A DNA stretch of 64,000 nucleotides from Pseudonocardia hydrocarbonoxydans (GCF_006539565.1 NZ_BJNG01000039.1:36986-100985); one strand, 5' to 3'; shown: positions 9,183 to 17,942, numbered from the stretch's first letter. Program-made: numbers and translations. Notes: generated from the sequence alone by a model not told the origin.

Positions 9183-9938
9183 TCAGACCGGCAGGCGGCG
9201 GAACAGCGGGCGGGGGACGTGGCGCAGGGCGCTCATCACGTACCGCAGCGGGCCGGGGGCCCAGACCAGCTCGCGCCGGTTGCGCACCGCGTCGACGACG
9301 ATCGCGGCGACGGCCTCGGGCGTGGTCGACAGCGGCGCGGGGGACAGGCCCTCGGTCATCCGGGTGTGCACGAAGCCGGGCCGCACCACCGTGACGTGCA
9401 CGCCCGCGGGCCGCAGCGCCTCGGTCAGCCCCGAGTAGAACGCGTCCATCCCGGCCTTGGTGGAGCCGTAGACGAAATTGGAGCGGCGCGCCCGCTCCCC
9501 GGCCACCGAGGACAGCGCGACGATCGAGCCGTGGCCCTGCTCGGTCATCCGCTTGCCCAGCGCGACCCCGACCGACACCGCGGCGGTGTAGTTGACCTGC
9601 GCGAGCTGCACGGCGGCGTCGACGTCGGTCCAGGCCACCTCGTTGTCGCCGAGCAGCCCGAACGCGACGAGCGCGACGTCGATGTCGCCCCCGGCGAACG
9701 CGGCGCGCACCACCTCGGTGTGCGTCTCGGGAGCGGCCGCGTCGAACTCGACGGTCTCGACCGCGCAGCCGAGCTTCTCCAGCCGGGCCTGCGCGGCGTC
9801 GAGCCGGTCGGACCGCCGGGCGGCGAGCACGACCCGCAGCGGCCGGTCGGAGGCGAAGGCCTCGACGACGGCGAGGCCGATCTCGCTGGTCCCGCCCAGC
9901 ACCAGGACGGACTGCGGGTTGCCCACGGCGTCGATCAT
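9183..9938 (-). CDS. dprE2: Decaprenylphospho-beta-D-erythro-pentofuranosid-2-ulose reductase DprE2
   Basis: Short-chain dehydrogenase that performs the second half of the 2'-epimerisation of decaprenylphosphoryl-ribose to decaprenylphosphoryl-arabinose, the donor for Emb enzymes. It has 251 residues. The Rossmann motif GGTSEIG is at residues 15-21, followed by the catalytic SSVAGERARRSNFVYGSTKAG stretch with Ser, Tyr and Lys. Its ATG (9938) shares a base with the dprE1 stop (TGATG), so the two subunits are translationally coupled. Order and overlap match dprE1-dprE2 in mycolata. Confidence 0.95.
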   Translation of the reverse strand: MIDAVGNPQSVLVLGGTSEIGLAVVEAFASDRPLRVVLAARRSDRLDAAQARLEKLGCAVETVEFDAAAPETHTEVVRAAFAGGDIDVALVAFGLLGDNEVAWTDVDAAVQLAQVNYTAAVSVGVALGKRMTEQGHGSIVALSSVAGERARRSNFVYGSTKAGMDAFYSGLTEALRPAGVHVTVVRPGFVHTRMTEGLSPAPLSTTPEAVAAIVVDAVRNRRELVWAPGPLRYVMSALRHVPRPLFRRLPV

Positions 9939-11281
9939 CAGTGCGTCAGCTCCAGGCGTCGGGACATGTCGGACGTGAACACGCCCGTGGGGTCGGCGGC
10001 GTCGCGGACCTTGCGCCACTCGTCCAGGCGCGGGTAGCCGCGGCGGATCGCCTCGGGCGTGGTGCGGGACTCCTTGGCCAGGTAGTGCCGGCCGCCCGCG
10101 TCGAGGACGAGCTGGTCGAGCTCGTCGCACAAGGCGCCCAGGCCGTCGTTGACCGGGATGTCGACGCACAGCGTCCACCCCGGCCTCGGGAACGACAGCG
10201 GCGCCCGGTTGCCCTCGCCGAAGCGCTTGAGCACGTTGAGCGCGGAGACCTGGCCGTGCGCGTGCATCCGCTCCAGCACGCCCCGCACGACGTCGCCGCG
10301 CTCCAGCGGCACCACGAACTGGTACTGCAGGAACCCGCGCGGGCCGTAGCCGCGGTTCCACTCGCCCAGGATGTCGAGCGGGTGCAGGAACTGGGTGATG
10401 TTCTGGATCGCGCCGTGCCGGGTGGGCGACTTGCGGTACCAGAGCTCGCTGAACAGCCGGCCCGTGAGCTTGTTGAGCAGGCCGGGCGGGAACACGTCGG
10501 GCACGGTGAGCAGCTGCGGGGCGTCGAAGCGCAGCGGGTCGCGGCGCAGCTTGGGCGGCAGCTCGTCGAGCGTGGCGTGGTTGGCGCGCATGAGCAGCCC
10601 GCGGCCGAAGCGCGCGCCGGTGCTCACGGCGTCGAACCAGGACACCGTCTCGGCGTACTTGTCGTCGTCGACGGACTGCGCGGCCATCAGCTCGTCGAGG
10701 GAGCCGATCTGCTCGGTGTCGACCGTGAAGTAGGCCGTCTCGACGTGGTGCAGCACCAGCGTGGCCCGCACGACCACGCCGGTGAGGCCCATGCCGCCGA
10801 CGGTGGCCCAGAACAGGTCGTCGGCGGGGGTGAGGGTGTGCGCGCGGCCGTCGGCGGTGACCAGCTCCAGCGACTCGACGTGGTTGCCGAAGCTGCCGAC
10901 GACGTGGTGGGCCTTGCCGTGGATGTCGGCGCCGATCGCGCCGCCGATCGTGACCTGGCGGGTGCCGGGCAGCACCGGCAGCCACAGCCCGAACGGCAGC
11001 GCGGCCCGCATCAGCGTGTCCAGGCTGACGCCGGCGTCGACGACCACGCGGCCCGAGTCGGCGTCGACGGAGTGGATGCGGTTCAGACCGGTCATGTCCA
11101 GGACGGTGCCGCCCGCGTTCTGCGCCGGGTCGCCGTAGGAGCGGCCCAGCCCGCGGGCGATGACGCCGCGGGGCCCGGCGGCGGCCAGAGCGGCGGTGAG
11201 GTCGGCGGCGGAGCGCACCGGGACGACGTTCGCGAGGGTGGGCGCGGTGCGACCCCATCCCCACAGGCTCGTGTTGGGCAT
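9938..11281 (-). CDS. dprE1: Decaprenylphospho-beta-D-ribofuranose 2-oxidase DprE1
   Basis: FAD-dependent oxidase that oxidises the 2'-hydroxyl of decaprenylphosphoryl-ribose; it works with DprE2 and is the target of benzothiazinones in mycobacteria. It has 447 residues. The VAO-type FAD domain contains GLGRSYGDPAQNAGGTVLDM and GTRQVTIGGAIGADIHGKAHH. The C-terminal substrate domain contains LNVLKRFGEGNRAPLSFP. The residue aligned with mycobacterial Cys387 appears to be the C in WTLCVDIPVN, so benzothiazinone sensitivity is plausible. The ATG at 11281 is 8 bp after a TAGCCT -10 box, so the mRNA is probably leaderless. Confidence 0.96.
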   Translation of the reverse strand: MPNTSLWGWGRTAPTLANVVPVRSAADLTAALAAAGPRGVIARGLGRSYGDPAQNAGGTVLDMTGLNRIHSVDADSGRVVVDAGVSLDTLMRAALPFGLWLPVLPGTRQVTIGGAIGADIHGKAHHVVGSFGNHVESLELVTADGRAHTLTPADDLFWATVGGMGLTGVVVRATLVLHHVETAYFTVDTEQIGSLDELMAAQSVDDDKYAETVSWFDAVSTGARFGRGLLMRANHATLDELPPKLRRDPLRFDAPQLLTVPDVFPPGLLNKLTGRLFSELWYRKSPTRHGAIQNITQFLHPLDILGEWNRGYGPRGFLQYQFVVPLERGDVVRGVLERMHAHGQVSALNVLKRFGEGNRAPLSFPRPGWTLCVDIPVNDGLGALCDELDQLVLDAGGRHYLAKESRTTPEAIRRGYPRLDEWRKVRDAADPTGVFTSDMSRRLELTH

Positions 11282-11289
11282 CGCGGGCC

Positions 11290-11295
11290 AGGCTA
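11290..11295 (-). promoter_or_regulatory. -10 box of leaderless dprE1 promoter
   Basis: Minus-strand TAGCCT lies 8 bp before the dprE1 ATG. A second, divergent leaderless promoter (11327-11332) drives the DUF1707 gene, so two promoters share 58 bp. Confidence 0.5.
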
Positions 11296-11326
11296 CGCGC
11301 GCCCGGAGCGACGGCCCGCGCCGCAC

Positions 11327-11332
11327 TATCCT
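11327..11332 (+). promoter_or_regulatory. -10 box of leaderless DUF1707 gene
   Basis: TATCCT followed after 7 nt by the GTG start at 11340. This fits the TANNNT-N7-start pattern of leaderless actinobacterial transcripts. Confidence 0.55.
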
Positions 11333-11339
11333 CGACGGG

Positions 11340-11936
11340 GTGACCGTCCAGCCGCCCGACAAGCCCGGCTTCCGGATCTCCGACGCCGACCGGGAGCGCG
11401 CCGCGACGCGCCTGCACCACGCGCTGGCCGAGGGCCGGATCACGGTGTCCGAGCTGGAGGAACGGCTCACCGTCGTCTACGCCGCCCGCTACGAGGCCGA
11501 CCTGGTGCCCCCGCTGGCCGACCTCCCCGGACCCGAGGTCGCGCCCGTCGCCGCGGTGCCCTCCACGCCGTCCGGCCCGCCGGTGGTGCTGCGCGCGGGG
11601 ATGTCGACGATCAAGCGCACCGGCGACTGGGACGTGCCCGCGCGGCTGCGGCTGCAGTCCAGCATGGGCACGATCGTGCTCGACTTCTGCGACGCCACGA
11701 TCCACCACCCGGTCGTCGAGGTCGAGGTGGACGTGGGCGCGGGCAGCGTCCGGCTGCTGGTGCCCGACGACGCCACCGCCAACGTCGACGACGTGGCGTC
11801 GAGCATGGGGACGGTCCGGAGCAAGGTGCCCTCCCGCCCGCGTCCCGGGGCGGTGCACTTCGTGGTGCACGGGCGCACCGGGATGGGATCGGTGACGGTG
11901 CGGCGGCGCTACCAGGTGGGCGGCCTGAAGTTCTGA
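11340..11936 (+). CDS. DUF1707 domain-containing protein
   Basis: Protein of 198 residues with an N-terminal DUF1707 (SHOCT-like) helix pair, ISDADRERAATRLHHALAEG then ITVSELEERLT, and a C-terminal beta-rich domain resembling cell-wall-stress (LiaF-like) proteins, with repeated SSMGT stretches. No membrane segment or signal peptide is visible. The function of the family is unknown; a structural or regulatory role near the membrane is often assumed. I chose the GTG at 11340 because of the leaderless promoter directly upstream and because the domain begins there. It is divergent from dprE1. Confidence 0.85.
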   Translation: MTVQPPDKPGFRISDADRERAATRLHHALAEGRITVSELEERLTVVYAARYEADLVPPLADLPGPEVAPVAAVPSTPSGPPVVLRAGMSTIKRTGDWDVPARLRLQSSMGTIVLDFCDATIHHPVVEVEVDVGAGSVRLLVPDDATANVDDVASSMGTVRSKVPSRPRPGAVHFVVHGRTGMGSVTVRRRYQVGGLKF

Positions 11937-11991
11937 TCAGCGTTTGTGCGCACCGTTGCCCCGTGTCACCCTCCGGCGTCGGGGGTGATCG

Positions 11992-12636
11992 GTGGACTTC
12001 TTCCGCTACCTGGGTTCGCGCTGGGACAACATCCTGGAGCTCGCGGTCGAGCACGCCGTGGTCACGGCGCTCGCCGTCGCCCTGGCCACCCTGATCGGCG
12101 TCGGCCTGGGCATGGCCACCTACGACCGCCCGCGCTGGCGCCAGGCGGTGGTCACCGTCGCGTCGGTGTTCCTCACGATCCCGTCGCTGGCCCTGTTCGG
12201 GCTGTTCATCAGCGTCCTGGGGCTCGGCACGACCCCGGTCGTCGTCGCGCTGGTCATGTACTCGCTGCTGCCGATCGTCGCGAACACGATCGTCGGGCTG
12301 CGTGAGGTCGACCCGGCGGTCGTCGAGTCGGCGCAGGGCATGGGGATGGGCCGGGTGCAGCGGCTGCTGCGCATCGAGCTGCCGCTGGCCTGGCCGGTGA
12401 TCCTCACCGGCATCCGCGTGTCGACGCTGGTGGCGCTGGGGATCGTGGCGCTGGGTGCCTACATCCTCGGCCCGGGCCTGGGCAACGACATCTTCGCCGG
12501 GCTGTCCCGGATCAGCAGCCCCAACGCGCTCAACCTCGTTCTGGGCGGCGTGCTCGGCGTCGTCCTGCTGGCGGTCCTGTTCGACCTGTTCTACGTCCTG
12601 CTCAACCGGGTGACGACCTCGCGGGGGATCCGATGA
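11992..12636 (+). CDS. OpuC/ProW-type osmolyte ABC transporter permease
   Basis: First of two permeases of a quaternary-ammonium (betaine/choline/carnitine type) ABC importer. It has 214 residues and about five membrane helices. The EAA-type loop is visible as VDPAVVESAQGMGMGRVQ, which contacts the ATPase. The GTG start at 11992 follows a GGGGG-rich ribosome site. The stop overlaps the ATPase start by 4 bp. It is the first gene of a five-gene operon (permease, ATPase, permease, two binding proteins). Osmoprotectant uptake is the family role; the exact substrate is not known. Confidence 0.9.
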   Translation: MDFFRYLGSRWDNILELAVEHAVVTALAVALATLIGVGLGMATYDRPRWRQAVVTVASVFLTIPSLALFGLFISVLGLGTTPVVVALVMYSLLPIVANTIVGLREVDPAVVESAQGMGMGRVQRLLRIELPLAWPVILTGIRVSTLVALGIVALGAYILGPGLGNDIFAGLSRISSPNALNLVLGGVLGVVLLAVLFDLFYVLLNRVTTSRGIR

Positions 12637-13796
12637 CCGCCACCAAGATCCGCCTCGACGCGCTCACGAAGCGCTTCCCCGGGCAGGCGCGCCCGGCCGT
12701 GCAGGAGCTGTCGCTGGACATCCCCGAGGGCGAGATCGTGATCTTCGTGGGCCCCTCGGGGTGCGGCAAGACCACCACCATGAAGATGATCAACCGGTTG
12801 ATCGAGCCGACGTCCGGGCGCATCTTCCTCGACGACGAGGACGTCACCCGGGTCGACGCCGACCGGCTGCGGCGGCGCATCGGCTACGTCATCCAGCAGA
12901 TCGGGCTGTTCCCGCACCAGACGATCGCGCAGAACATCGCGACCGTGCCGAAGCTGCTGGGCTGGGACCGCAAGCGGATCGCCGAGCGCGTCGACGAGCT
13001 GATCACCACGGTGGGCATGGACCCGGCGGCCTACCGCGACCGCTACCCCAAGCAGCTCTCCGGCGGCCAGCGCCAGCGCATCGGGGTGGCCCGCGCGATG
13101 AGCGCGGACCCCGACGTGATGCTGATGGACGAGCCGTTCGGCGCGATCGACCCGATCACCCGCGACCGCCTGCAGAACGAGTTCCTGCGGCTGCAGGCCG
13201 AGATCCGCAAGACGATCGTGTTCGTCACGCACGACATCGACGAGGCGATCAAGATGGGCGACCGGATCGCCATCCTGCGCGAGGGCTCGGAGATCGCCCA
13301 GTACGACACCCCGGAACGGATCCTGGTCGACCCGGCCGACGAGTTCGTCGCCGACTTCATCGGCCGCGGTGCCTCGCTCAAGCGGCTGAGCCTGAGCCGG
13401 GTGCGCGACATCCCGCTCGGCGACTGGCCCACCGTGGCCGACGGCACCGATCCGGAGCAGGCCCACCGCATGCTCGCGGCGAGCGGCCGGAGCAGCCTGC
13501 TGGTGCTCGACGCGCAGCGCCGCCCGCGCAGCTGGGTCACCGCGGAGCACCTGCGCCGCGCCGACGGCCGCCCGCTCGCCGAGGTCGGCCTGCCGCTGGC
13601 CACGGTCGGCCCCGCCGCCACGTTGAGCGACACGCTCAACGAGATGCTCACCGCCCGCTACAGCACGGCCGTGGTCGTCGACGACGCCGGCGGCTACGGC
13701 GGGGTCGTCGACATCGACACGATCAACGGGGCCATCCGCGGGATGCGCACCGCGGAGCACGAGCGCCCGCGCGGCGACCTGGAGCCGCCGTCGTGA
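12633..13796 (+). CDS. OpuC/ProV-type ABC transporter ATP-binding protein
   Basis: ATPase of the osmolyte importer, 387 residues. The Walker A motif is GPSGCGKTT (about residues 37-45), the Q-loop is IQQIGLFPHQT, the ABC signature is LSGGQRQRIGVARAM and Walker B is VMLMDEPFGA. After residue 270 come two CBS-like modules. In OpuA/OpuC these sense ionic strength or cyclic-di-AMP, so activity control by osmotic state is likely. It overlaps both flanking permease genes by 4 bp. Confidence 0.92.
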   Translation: MTATKIRLDALTKRFPGQARPAVQELSLDIPEGEIVIFVGPSGCGKTTTMKMINRLIEPTSGRIFLDDEDVTRVDADRLRRRIGYVIQQIGLFPHQTIAQNIATVPKLLGWDRKRIAERVDELITTVGMDPAAYRDRYPKQLSGGQRQRIGVARAMSADPDVMLMDEPFGAIDPITRDRLQNEFLRLQAEIRKTIVFVTHDIDEAIKMGDRIAILREGSEIAQYDTPERILVDPADEFVADFIGRGASLKRLSLSRVRDIPLGDWPTVADGTDPEQAHRMLAASGRSSLLVLDAQRRPRSWVTAEHLRRADGRPLAEVGLPLATVGPAATLSDTLNEMLTARYSTAVVVDDAGGYGGVVDIDTINGAIRGMRTAEHERPRGDLEPPS

Positions 13797-14554
13797 CCGT
13801 CGCGATGGCCGAGGAGGTCGACGCCGGCCGCCGGCGGTCGGCCCTGGGCTGGCTGGTCACCCCCGCGGTGCTGGCGCTCGTGCTGCTGGCGCTGTTCGCC
13901 TACGTCGGCAGCCGCCCGCTCGACAGCATCGAGGAGCGCCGGGTCAACCCGGACTTCATCCTCCGGGCCGCGGTCGAGCACGTCACGCTGACGGTGGTGT
14001 CCACGGCGCTGGTCCTGCTCATCGCGATCCCGGTCGGCATCGCGCTGACCCGCCCGGGGCTGCGGCGGGTGACCGGCCCGGCGGTCGCGGTGTTCAACAT
14101 CGGGCAGGCGGTGCCCTCGATCGGCGTGCTGGTGCTGCTCGCCATCGTCTGGGGCGTCGGGTTCTGGCCCGCCGTCGTCGCGCTCGTCGCGTACTCCGCG
14201 CTGCCGGTGCTGCGCAACACGATGATCGGGCTCACCCAGGTCGACGAGGCGGTCGTCGAGTCCGGCCGCGGGATGGGGATGAGCCGGCTCGGTGTGCTCA
14301 CCCGCATCGAGCTGCCGCTCGCGGTGCCCGTCATCCTCACCGGGCTGCGCACCGCGCTGGTGATCAACGTCGGCACGGCCACGCTCGCCTCGCTGACCAA
14401 CGCCGGCGGGTTCGGCGACATCATCATCACCGGCCTGGTGCAGAACCGGCCGCTCGTCACCGTCGTCGGCAGCGTGCTCACCGCCGTGCTGGCGCTGTCC
14501 ATCGACTACCTCGGCCGGGTCGCCGAGGCCGTTCTGCGCCCGCGGGGGCTCTGA
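13793..14554 (+). CDS. OpuC/ProW-type ABC transporter permease, second subunit
   Basis: Second permease of the same importer, 253 residues with about six membrane helices. It starts with an extra N-terminal helix (LVTPAVLALVLLALFAYV) and a short periplasmic loop that the first permease lacks. The coupling loop is VDEAVVESGRGMGMSRLG. The GTG start at 13793 overlaps the ATPase stop (GTGA). The two permeases differ, so the complex is presumably a heterodimer as in OpuCB/OpuCD. Confidence 0.9.
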   Translation: MTVAMAEEVDAGRRRSALGWLVTPAVLALVLLALFAYVGSRPLDSIEERRVNPDFILRAAVEHVTLTVVSTALVLLIAIPVGIALTRPGLRRVTGPAVAVFNIGQAVPSIGVLVLLAIVWGVGFWPAVVALVAYSALPVLRNTMIGLTQVDEAVVESGRGMGMSRLGVLTRIELPLAVPVILTGLRTALVINVGTATLASLTNAGGFGDIIITGLVQNRPLVTVVGSVLTAVLALSIDYLGRVAEAVLRPRGL

Positions 14555-14569
14555 GGAGAAGGGGGCGCG

Positions 14570-15532
14570 ATGCGCCACACGAGACTGGCCACGGCACTGG
14601 CCGCGGCCGCACTGCTGGCCGCGGGCTGCGGGGGAGGCGGCGCGTCCGGGGTCGGCGACGGCTCCGGGGAGGGCACGCTGGCGGCGGTCGACCTGAGCGG
14701 GGCGACGTTCCGCGTCGGGTCCAAGGAGTTCACCGAACAGGTGGTGCTCGGTGAGATCGCCGTGCAGGCCCTGGAGGCCGCCGGCGCCGATCCCGGACAG
14801 CTCGCCACGATCACCGGCTCGACCAACGTGCGCACCGCGCTCACCTCGGGCGAGCTGGACATGTACTGGGAGTACACCGGCACCGGCTGGAGCACCCACC
14901 TGCAGAACGAGATCGCCGCCGCGCCGCGTGACGAGGCCGAGCTCTACACCGCGGTCCGGGAGGCCGACGCGGCCAACGGCGTCGCCTGGCTCGCCGCCGC
15001 CCCGCTGAACAACGCCTACGCCATCGCGATCGGCCGGGCGACCGGCGAGCGGCTCGGCATCGCCACGCTGTCCGACTACGCCGCGCTCGTGAACAGCGAC
15101 CCCGCGAACGCGACGATGTGCGCCGCCGCGGAGTTCCTCACCCGCGACGACGGCCTGCCCGGGGTCGCCGGCACCTACGGCTTCCCGCTGCCGCCCGTCG
15201 CGGAGCTGGAGCTGTCGCTGATCCCGGCGGAGACGGCCGGGGGCACGACCTGCACCGTCGGCGAGGTGACCGTCACCGACGGCGCGGTCTCCGCCAACGA
15301 CCTCGTGATCCTCGAGGACGACCGGGACGCCTTCGTCGACTACAACGCCGCGATGACGGTCCGCCAGGAGGTTCTGGACGCGAACCCACGGCTGGCCGAG
15401 GTGTTCGACCCGATCGCCGCCGCGCTGACCTCGGACGTGATGCGCGGGCTCAACGAGCGCGTCGACGTCGGCGGGGAGCTGCCCGACGAGGTGGCCGAGC
15501 AGTGGCTGGCCGAGAACGGGTTCACGGCATGA
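14570..15532 (+). CDS. Osmolyte ABC transporter substrate-binding lipoprotein 1
   Basis: Glycine-betaine/choline-type (OpuBC/OsmF) solute-binding lipoprotein, 320 residues. The signal peptide ends with lipobox LAAGC (Cys20), giving a lipid-anchored mature protein. The family motifs GSKEFTEQVVLGE and DMYWEYTGT are clear. A GGAGAAGG ribosome site precedes the ATG. It is followed with a 4-bp overlap by a close paralogue, so the pair arose by tandem duplication. Confidence 0.9.
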   Translation: MRHTRLATALAAAALLAAGCGGGGASGVGDGSGEGTLAAVDLSGATFRVGSKEFTEQVVLGEIAVQALEAAGADPGQLATITGSTNVRTALTSGELDMYWEYTGTGWSTHLQNEIAAAPRDEAELYTAVREADAANGVAWLAAAPLNNAYAIAIGRATGERLGIATLSDYAALVNSDPANATMCAAAEFLTRDDGLPGVAGTYGFPLPPVAELELSLIPAETAGGTTCTVGEVTVTDGAVSANDLVILEDDRDAFVDYNAAMTVRQEVLDANPRLAEVFDPIAAALTSDVMRGLNERVDVGGELPDEVAEQWLAENGFTA

Positions 15533-16464
15533 GGCGCCTGGCACCGGCCCTCGTCGCGGCCGCGCTGGCGCTGGCCGCGTGCGGCGGCACCGGCGGCGCC
15601 CCGGCGGGCGGCGCGGACCTGTCCGGGGCCTCGTTCACCGTCGGGTCCAAGGAGTTCACCGAGAACGTCGTGCTCGGGGAGATCACCGTGCAGGCGCTGG
15701 AGGCCGCCGGTGCCGACGTGGCCCCGCTGGCCACGATCACCGGCACCACGAACGTGCGCACGGCGCTGACCTCGGGGCAGCTCGACATGTACTGGGAGTA
15801 CACCGGCACCGGCTGGTCGGCGCACCTGCAGCGCGAGGTGAGCGAGGCCCCGCGCGACCCGGCGGAGCTCTACGAGGTGGTCCGGCGCGACGACGCGGCC
15901 AACGGCGTCGCCTGGCTCGACGCCGCCCCGCTCAACAACGCCTACGCGGTCGCGCTCCCGCGGGAGCGCCAGGAGCAGCTCGGCGTGCGGACGCTGAGCG
16001 AGTTCGCGGCGCTGGTCGCGAGCGACCCGGCGCAGGCCCGGCTGTGCGCCGCGGCGGAGTTCCTGACCCGCGACGACGGCCTGCCCGGCCTGCAGCGCGC
16101 CTACGGCTTCGAGCTGGCGCCCGCCGCGATCTCCGAGCTGGAGCTCTCGCTCATCCCGGGCGAGGTGGTGCGCGGCGAGGCGTGCACCTTCGGCGAGGTC
16201 TTCGTGACCGACGGGGCGGTGGCGGCCAACGACCTCGTGCTGCTGGAGGACGACCGGGCCGCGATCACCCCGTTCAACGCGGCGCTGACCGTCCGGCAGG
16301 AGGTGCTGGACGCGAACCCGCGCCTGGCCGAGGTGTTCGCGCCGATCACCGCGGCGCTGACCTCGGACGTCATGCGCGGGCTCAACGAGCGCGTCGACGT
16401 CGGCGGGGAGCTGCCCGACGAGGTGGCCGAGCAGTGGCTGGCCGAGAACGGCTTCGCCGGCTGA
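15529..16464 (+). CDS. Osmolyte ABC transporter substrate-binding lipoprotein 2
   Basis: Paralogue of the preceding binding protein, 311 residues, with lipobox ALAAC (Cys18). It shares GSKEFTENVVLGE, DMYWEYTGT and an almost identical last 50 residues (TSDVMRGLNERVDVGGELPD). The copies differ mostly in the ligand-facing middle, which suggests one transporter core served by two proteins with different substrate ranges. The ATG overlaps the previous stop (ATGA). It ends the operon. Confidence 0.9.
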   Translation: MRRLAPALVAAALALAACGGTGGAPAGGADLSGASFTVGSKEFTENVVLGEITVQALEAAGADVAPLATITGTTNVRTALTSGQLDMYWEYTGTGWSAHLQREVSEAPRDPAELYEVVRRDDAANGVAWLDAAPLNNAYAVALPRERQEQLGVRTLSEFAALVASDPAQARLCAAAEFLTRDDGLPGLQRAYGFELAPAAISELELSLIPGEVVRGEACTFGEVFVTDGAVAANDLVLLEDDRAAITPFNAALTVRQEVLDANPRLAEVFAPITAALTSDVMRGLNERVDVGGELPDEVAEQWLAENGFAG

Positions 16465-16470
16465 CCCCGC

Positions 16471-16476
16471 TACCCT
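16471..16476 (+). promoter_or_regulatory. -10 box of leaderless gtrA-family gene
   Basis: TACCCT followed after 7 nt by the GTG at 16484. It is almost the same string as the promoter of the DUF1707 gene. Confidence 0.5.
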
Positions 16477-16483
16477 CGCCGGT

Positions 16484-16888
16484 GTGACGACGACGGACGC
16501 CCCGATGGGGCTGCGCGGGCAGCTCGCCCGGTTCGTCGCCGTCGGGGCGGTGTCGGCGCTGGTCGACTTCGGCTTCTACCACCTGCTGCTGCAGGTCGGC
16601 GCCGTCCCGCCGCTGGCCAAGGGGATCTCCTTCGTCCTGGGCACCACCACGGCCTACCTGCTCAACCGCCGGTTCACCTTCACCGCCTCCGGCGGCGGGA
16701 CGGGCCGGTTCGCCGGGTTCGTGCTGCTCTACGGGACGACGTTCGCGCTCAACGTCGGCGTCAACTCCCTGGCGCTGGCGTTCCTGCCGGCGATGCCGCT
16801 GCGCACCAGCACCGCGTGGGTGCTGGCGCAGGGCGTGGCGACGGTCGTCAACTTCGTCATGCTGCGCACGGTGGTCTTCCGCACCTGA
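16484..16888 (+). CDS. GtrA family membrane protein
   Basis: Small integral membrane protein (134 residues, four predicted helices) of the GtrA family, whose members help move or retain polyprenyl-linked sugars. The first helix shows RFVAVGAVSALVDFGFYHLL, and KGISFVLGTTTAYLLNRRFTF is the family core. In mycobacteria a GtrA-like protein (Rv3789) lies next to dprE1 and was proposed to act in decaprenylphosphoryl-arabinose handling. The close position here fits such a role, but this is by analogy. Confidence 0.87.
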   Translation: MTTTDAPMGLRGQLARFVAVGAVSALVDFGFYHLLLQVGAVPPLAKGISFVLGTTTAYLLNRRFTFTASGGGTGRFAGFVLLYGTTFALNVGVNSLALAFLPAMPLRTSTAWVLAQGVATVVNFVMLRTVVFRT

Positions 16889-16919
16889 GCCGGCCGCTCG
16901 CGCACGCGGCGCGGTCCGT

Positions 16920-16941
16920 CGCACAGGTCGAGTCCTGTGCG
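16920..16941. terminator. Hairpin between convergent gtrA-family gene and glfT1
   Basis: Perfect 8-bp arms CGCACAGG and CCTGTGCG around a 6-nt loop, inside a further set of GCGCAC/GTGCGC-rich sequence. It lies between two convergent genes and is probably a shared terminator. Confidence 0.5.
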
Positions 16942-16970
16942 CGAGCCCGAACGGTGTGCGAGCGCGGGCG

Positions 16971-17942
16971 TCAGGCCCGGTGGAAGTGTTCCGCGCGGCC
17001 CTGGCGGATGAGGCGCAGCCACGTCGCGAACTCCCGCGGGCTGCGCCGGGTGACCAGGAAGTACCAGGCGAAGCGGGGCAGCTCCAGCAGCCCGACGCGG
17101 CGCATCCCGGGCTGGGAGATCAGGTAACCGCGGTTGCGGTAGGTGTAGTAGCGCTTGACCTCGTCCTCGGGGTCGCGCGCGTGCAGCCGCCCGCCGAGCA
17201 TGGGCTTGTCCTCGTGGCGGGCGGCCGGGTGCAGGTAGGCCGCGTGCAGCGCGGTGCCGAACGGCAGGCCGGAGCGGACGAGGCGCCGGTGCATCTCCAC
17301 CTCGTCGCCGCGGACGAACAGCCGCAGGTCCGGCACGCCCACCACGTCGAGGGTCGAGGCCCGGAACAGCGCCCCGTTGAACAGCGCCGCGATGCCGGGC
17401 AGCAGCTCCGGGTCGGCACCGTCGGCGGTGGCCAGTGCCGCGCGGGAGCTGTGCCAGGTGAGGCCGCGGCGCACCGGGAAGGCGAGGCGGTCGGGGTCGT
17501 CGAGGTCGGCGACGGTGGGGGAGACCGCGGCCAGCCCGCGACGCTGCGCGAGGTCGAGCAGGGTGGCCAGGACGGTGTCGTCGGCGGCGCGCCCGTCGTC
17601 GTCGGCCAGCCAGACCCAGCCCGCGCCCAGCGCCAGCGCGTGCAGCATCCCGAGGGCGAACCCGCCCGCCCCGCCCAGGTTGTTCCACGAGGGCAGGTAG
17701 GTGGCCGGGATGCCGCAGCCCTCCACCACGTCACGGGCCGGGCGGTCGGGACCGTTGTCGACGACGACCAGGTGGTCGACGGGCCGGGTCTGCTTCGCCA
17801 GCACGGCGAGGGCCTCGGTGAGGAGCTCGGCGCGGTGACGGGTGACAACGACGGCGACCACGGAGTCGGGGCCGAGGGGGGAGTCGGGGCCGACGGCGTC
17901 GCGGGGGCCGGTCGCGGGGGTGGACGGGCCGGTCGGGGGCAT
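16971..17942 (-). CDS. glfT1: Galactofuranosyltransferase GlfT1
   Basis: GT2-family enzyme that adds the first two galactofuranose units to the decaprenyl-PP-GlcNAc-Rha primer. It has about 323 residues. Motifs are VVVTRHRAELLTEALAVL at the start of the GT-A fold, NNLGGAGGFALGM, the metal-binding WLADDDGRA and RGDEVEMHRRL. I chose the ATG at 17942 (GGACGG upstream); a start at 17969 would add nine residues. The neighbours wzt and wzm match the Rv3781-Rv3783 grouping. Confidence 0.92.
   Translation of the reverse strand: MPPTGPSTPATGPRDAVGPDSPLGPDSVVAVVVTRHRAELLTEALAVLAKQTRPVDHLVVVDNGPDRPARDVVEGCGIPATYLPSWNNLGGAGGFALGMLHALALGAGWVWLADDDGRAADDTVLATLLDLAQRRGLAAVSPTVADLDDPDRLAFPVRRGLTWHSSRAALATADGADPELLPGIAALFNGALFRASTLDVVGVPDLRLFVRGDEVEMHRRLVRSGLPFGTALHAAYLHPAARHEDKPMLGGRLHARDPEDEVKRYYTYRNRGYLISQPGMRRVGLLELPRFAWYFLVTRRSPREFATWLRLIRQGRAEHFHRA

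Noticed and set aside
16889..16970. Another member of the 22-bp repeat family
   Set aside because: It contains GAGTCC once, but the spacing to the next similar core is 13 bp and the C-rich tail is missing. It is better explained as a terminator hairpin.
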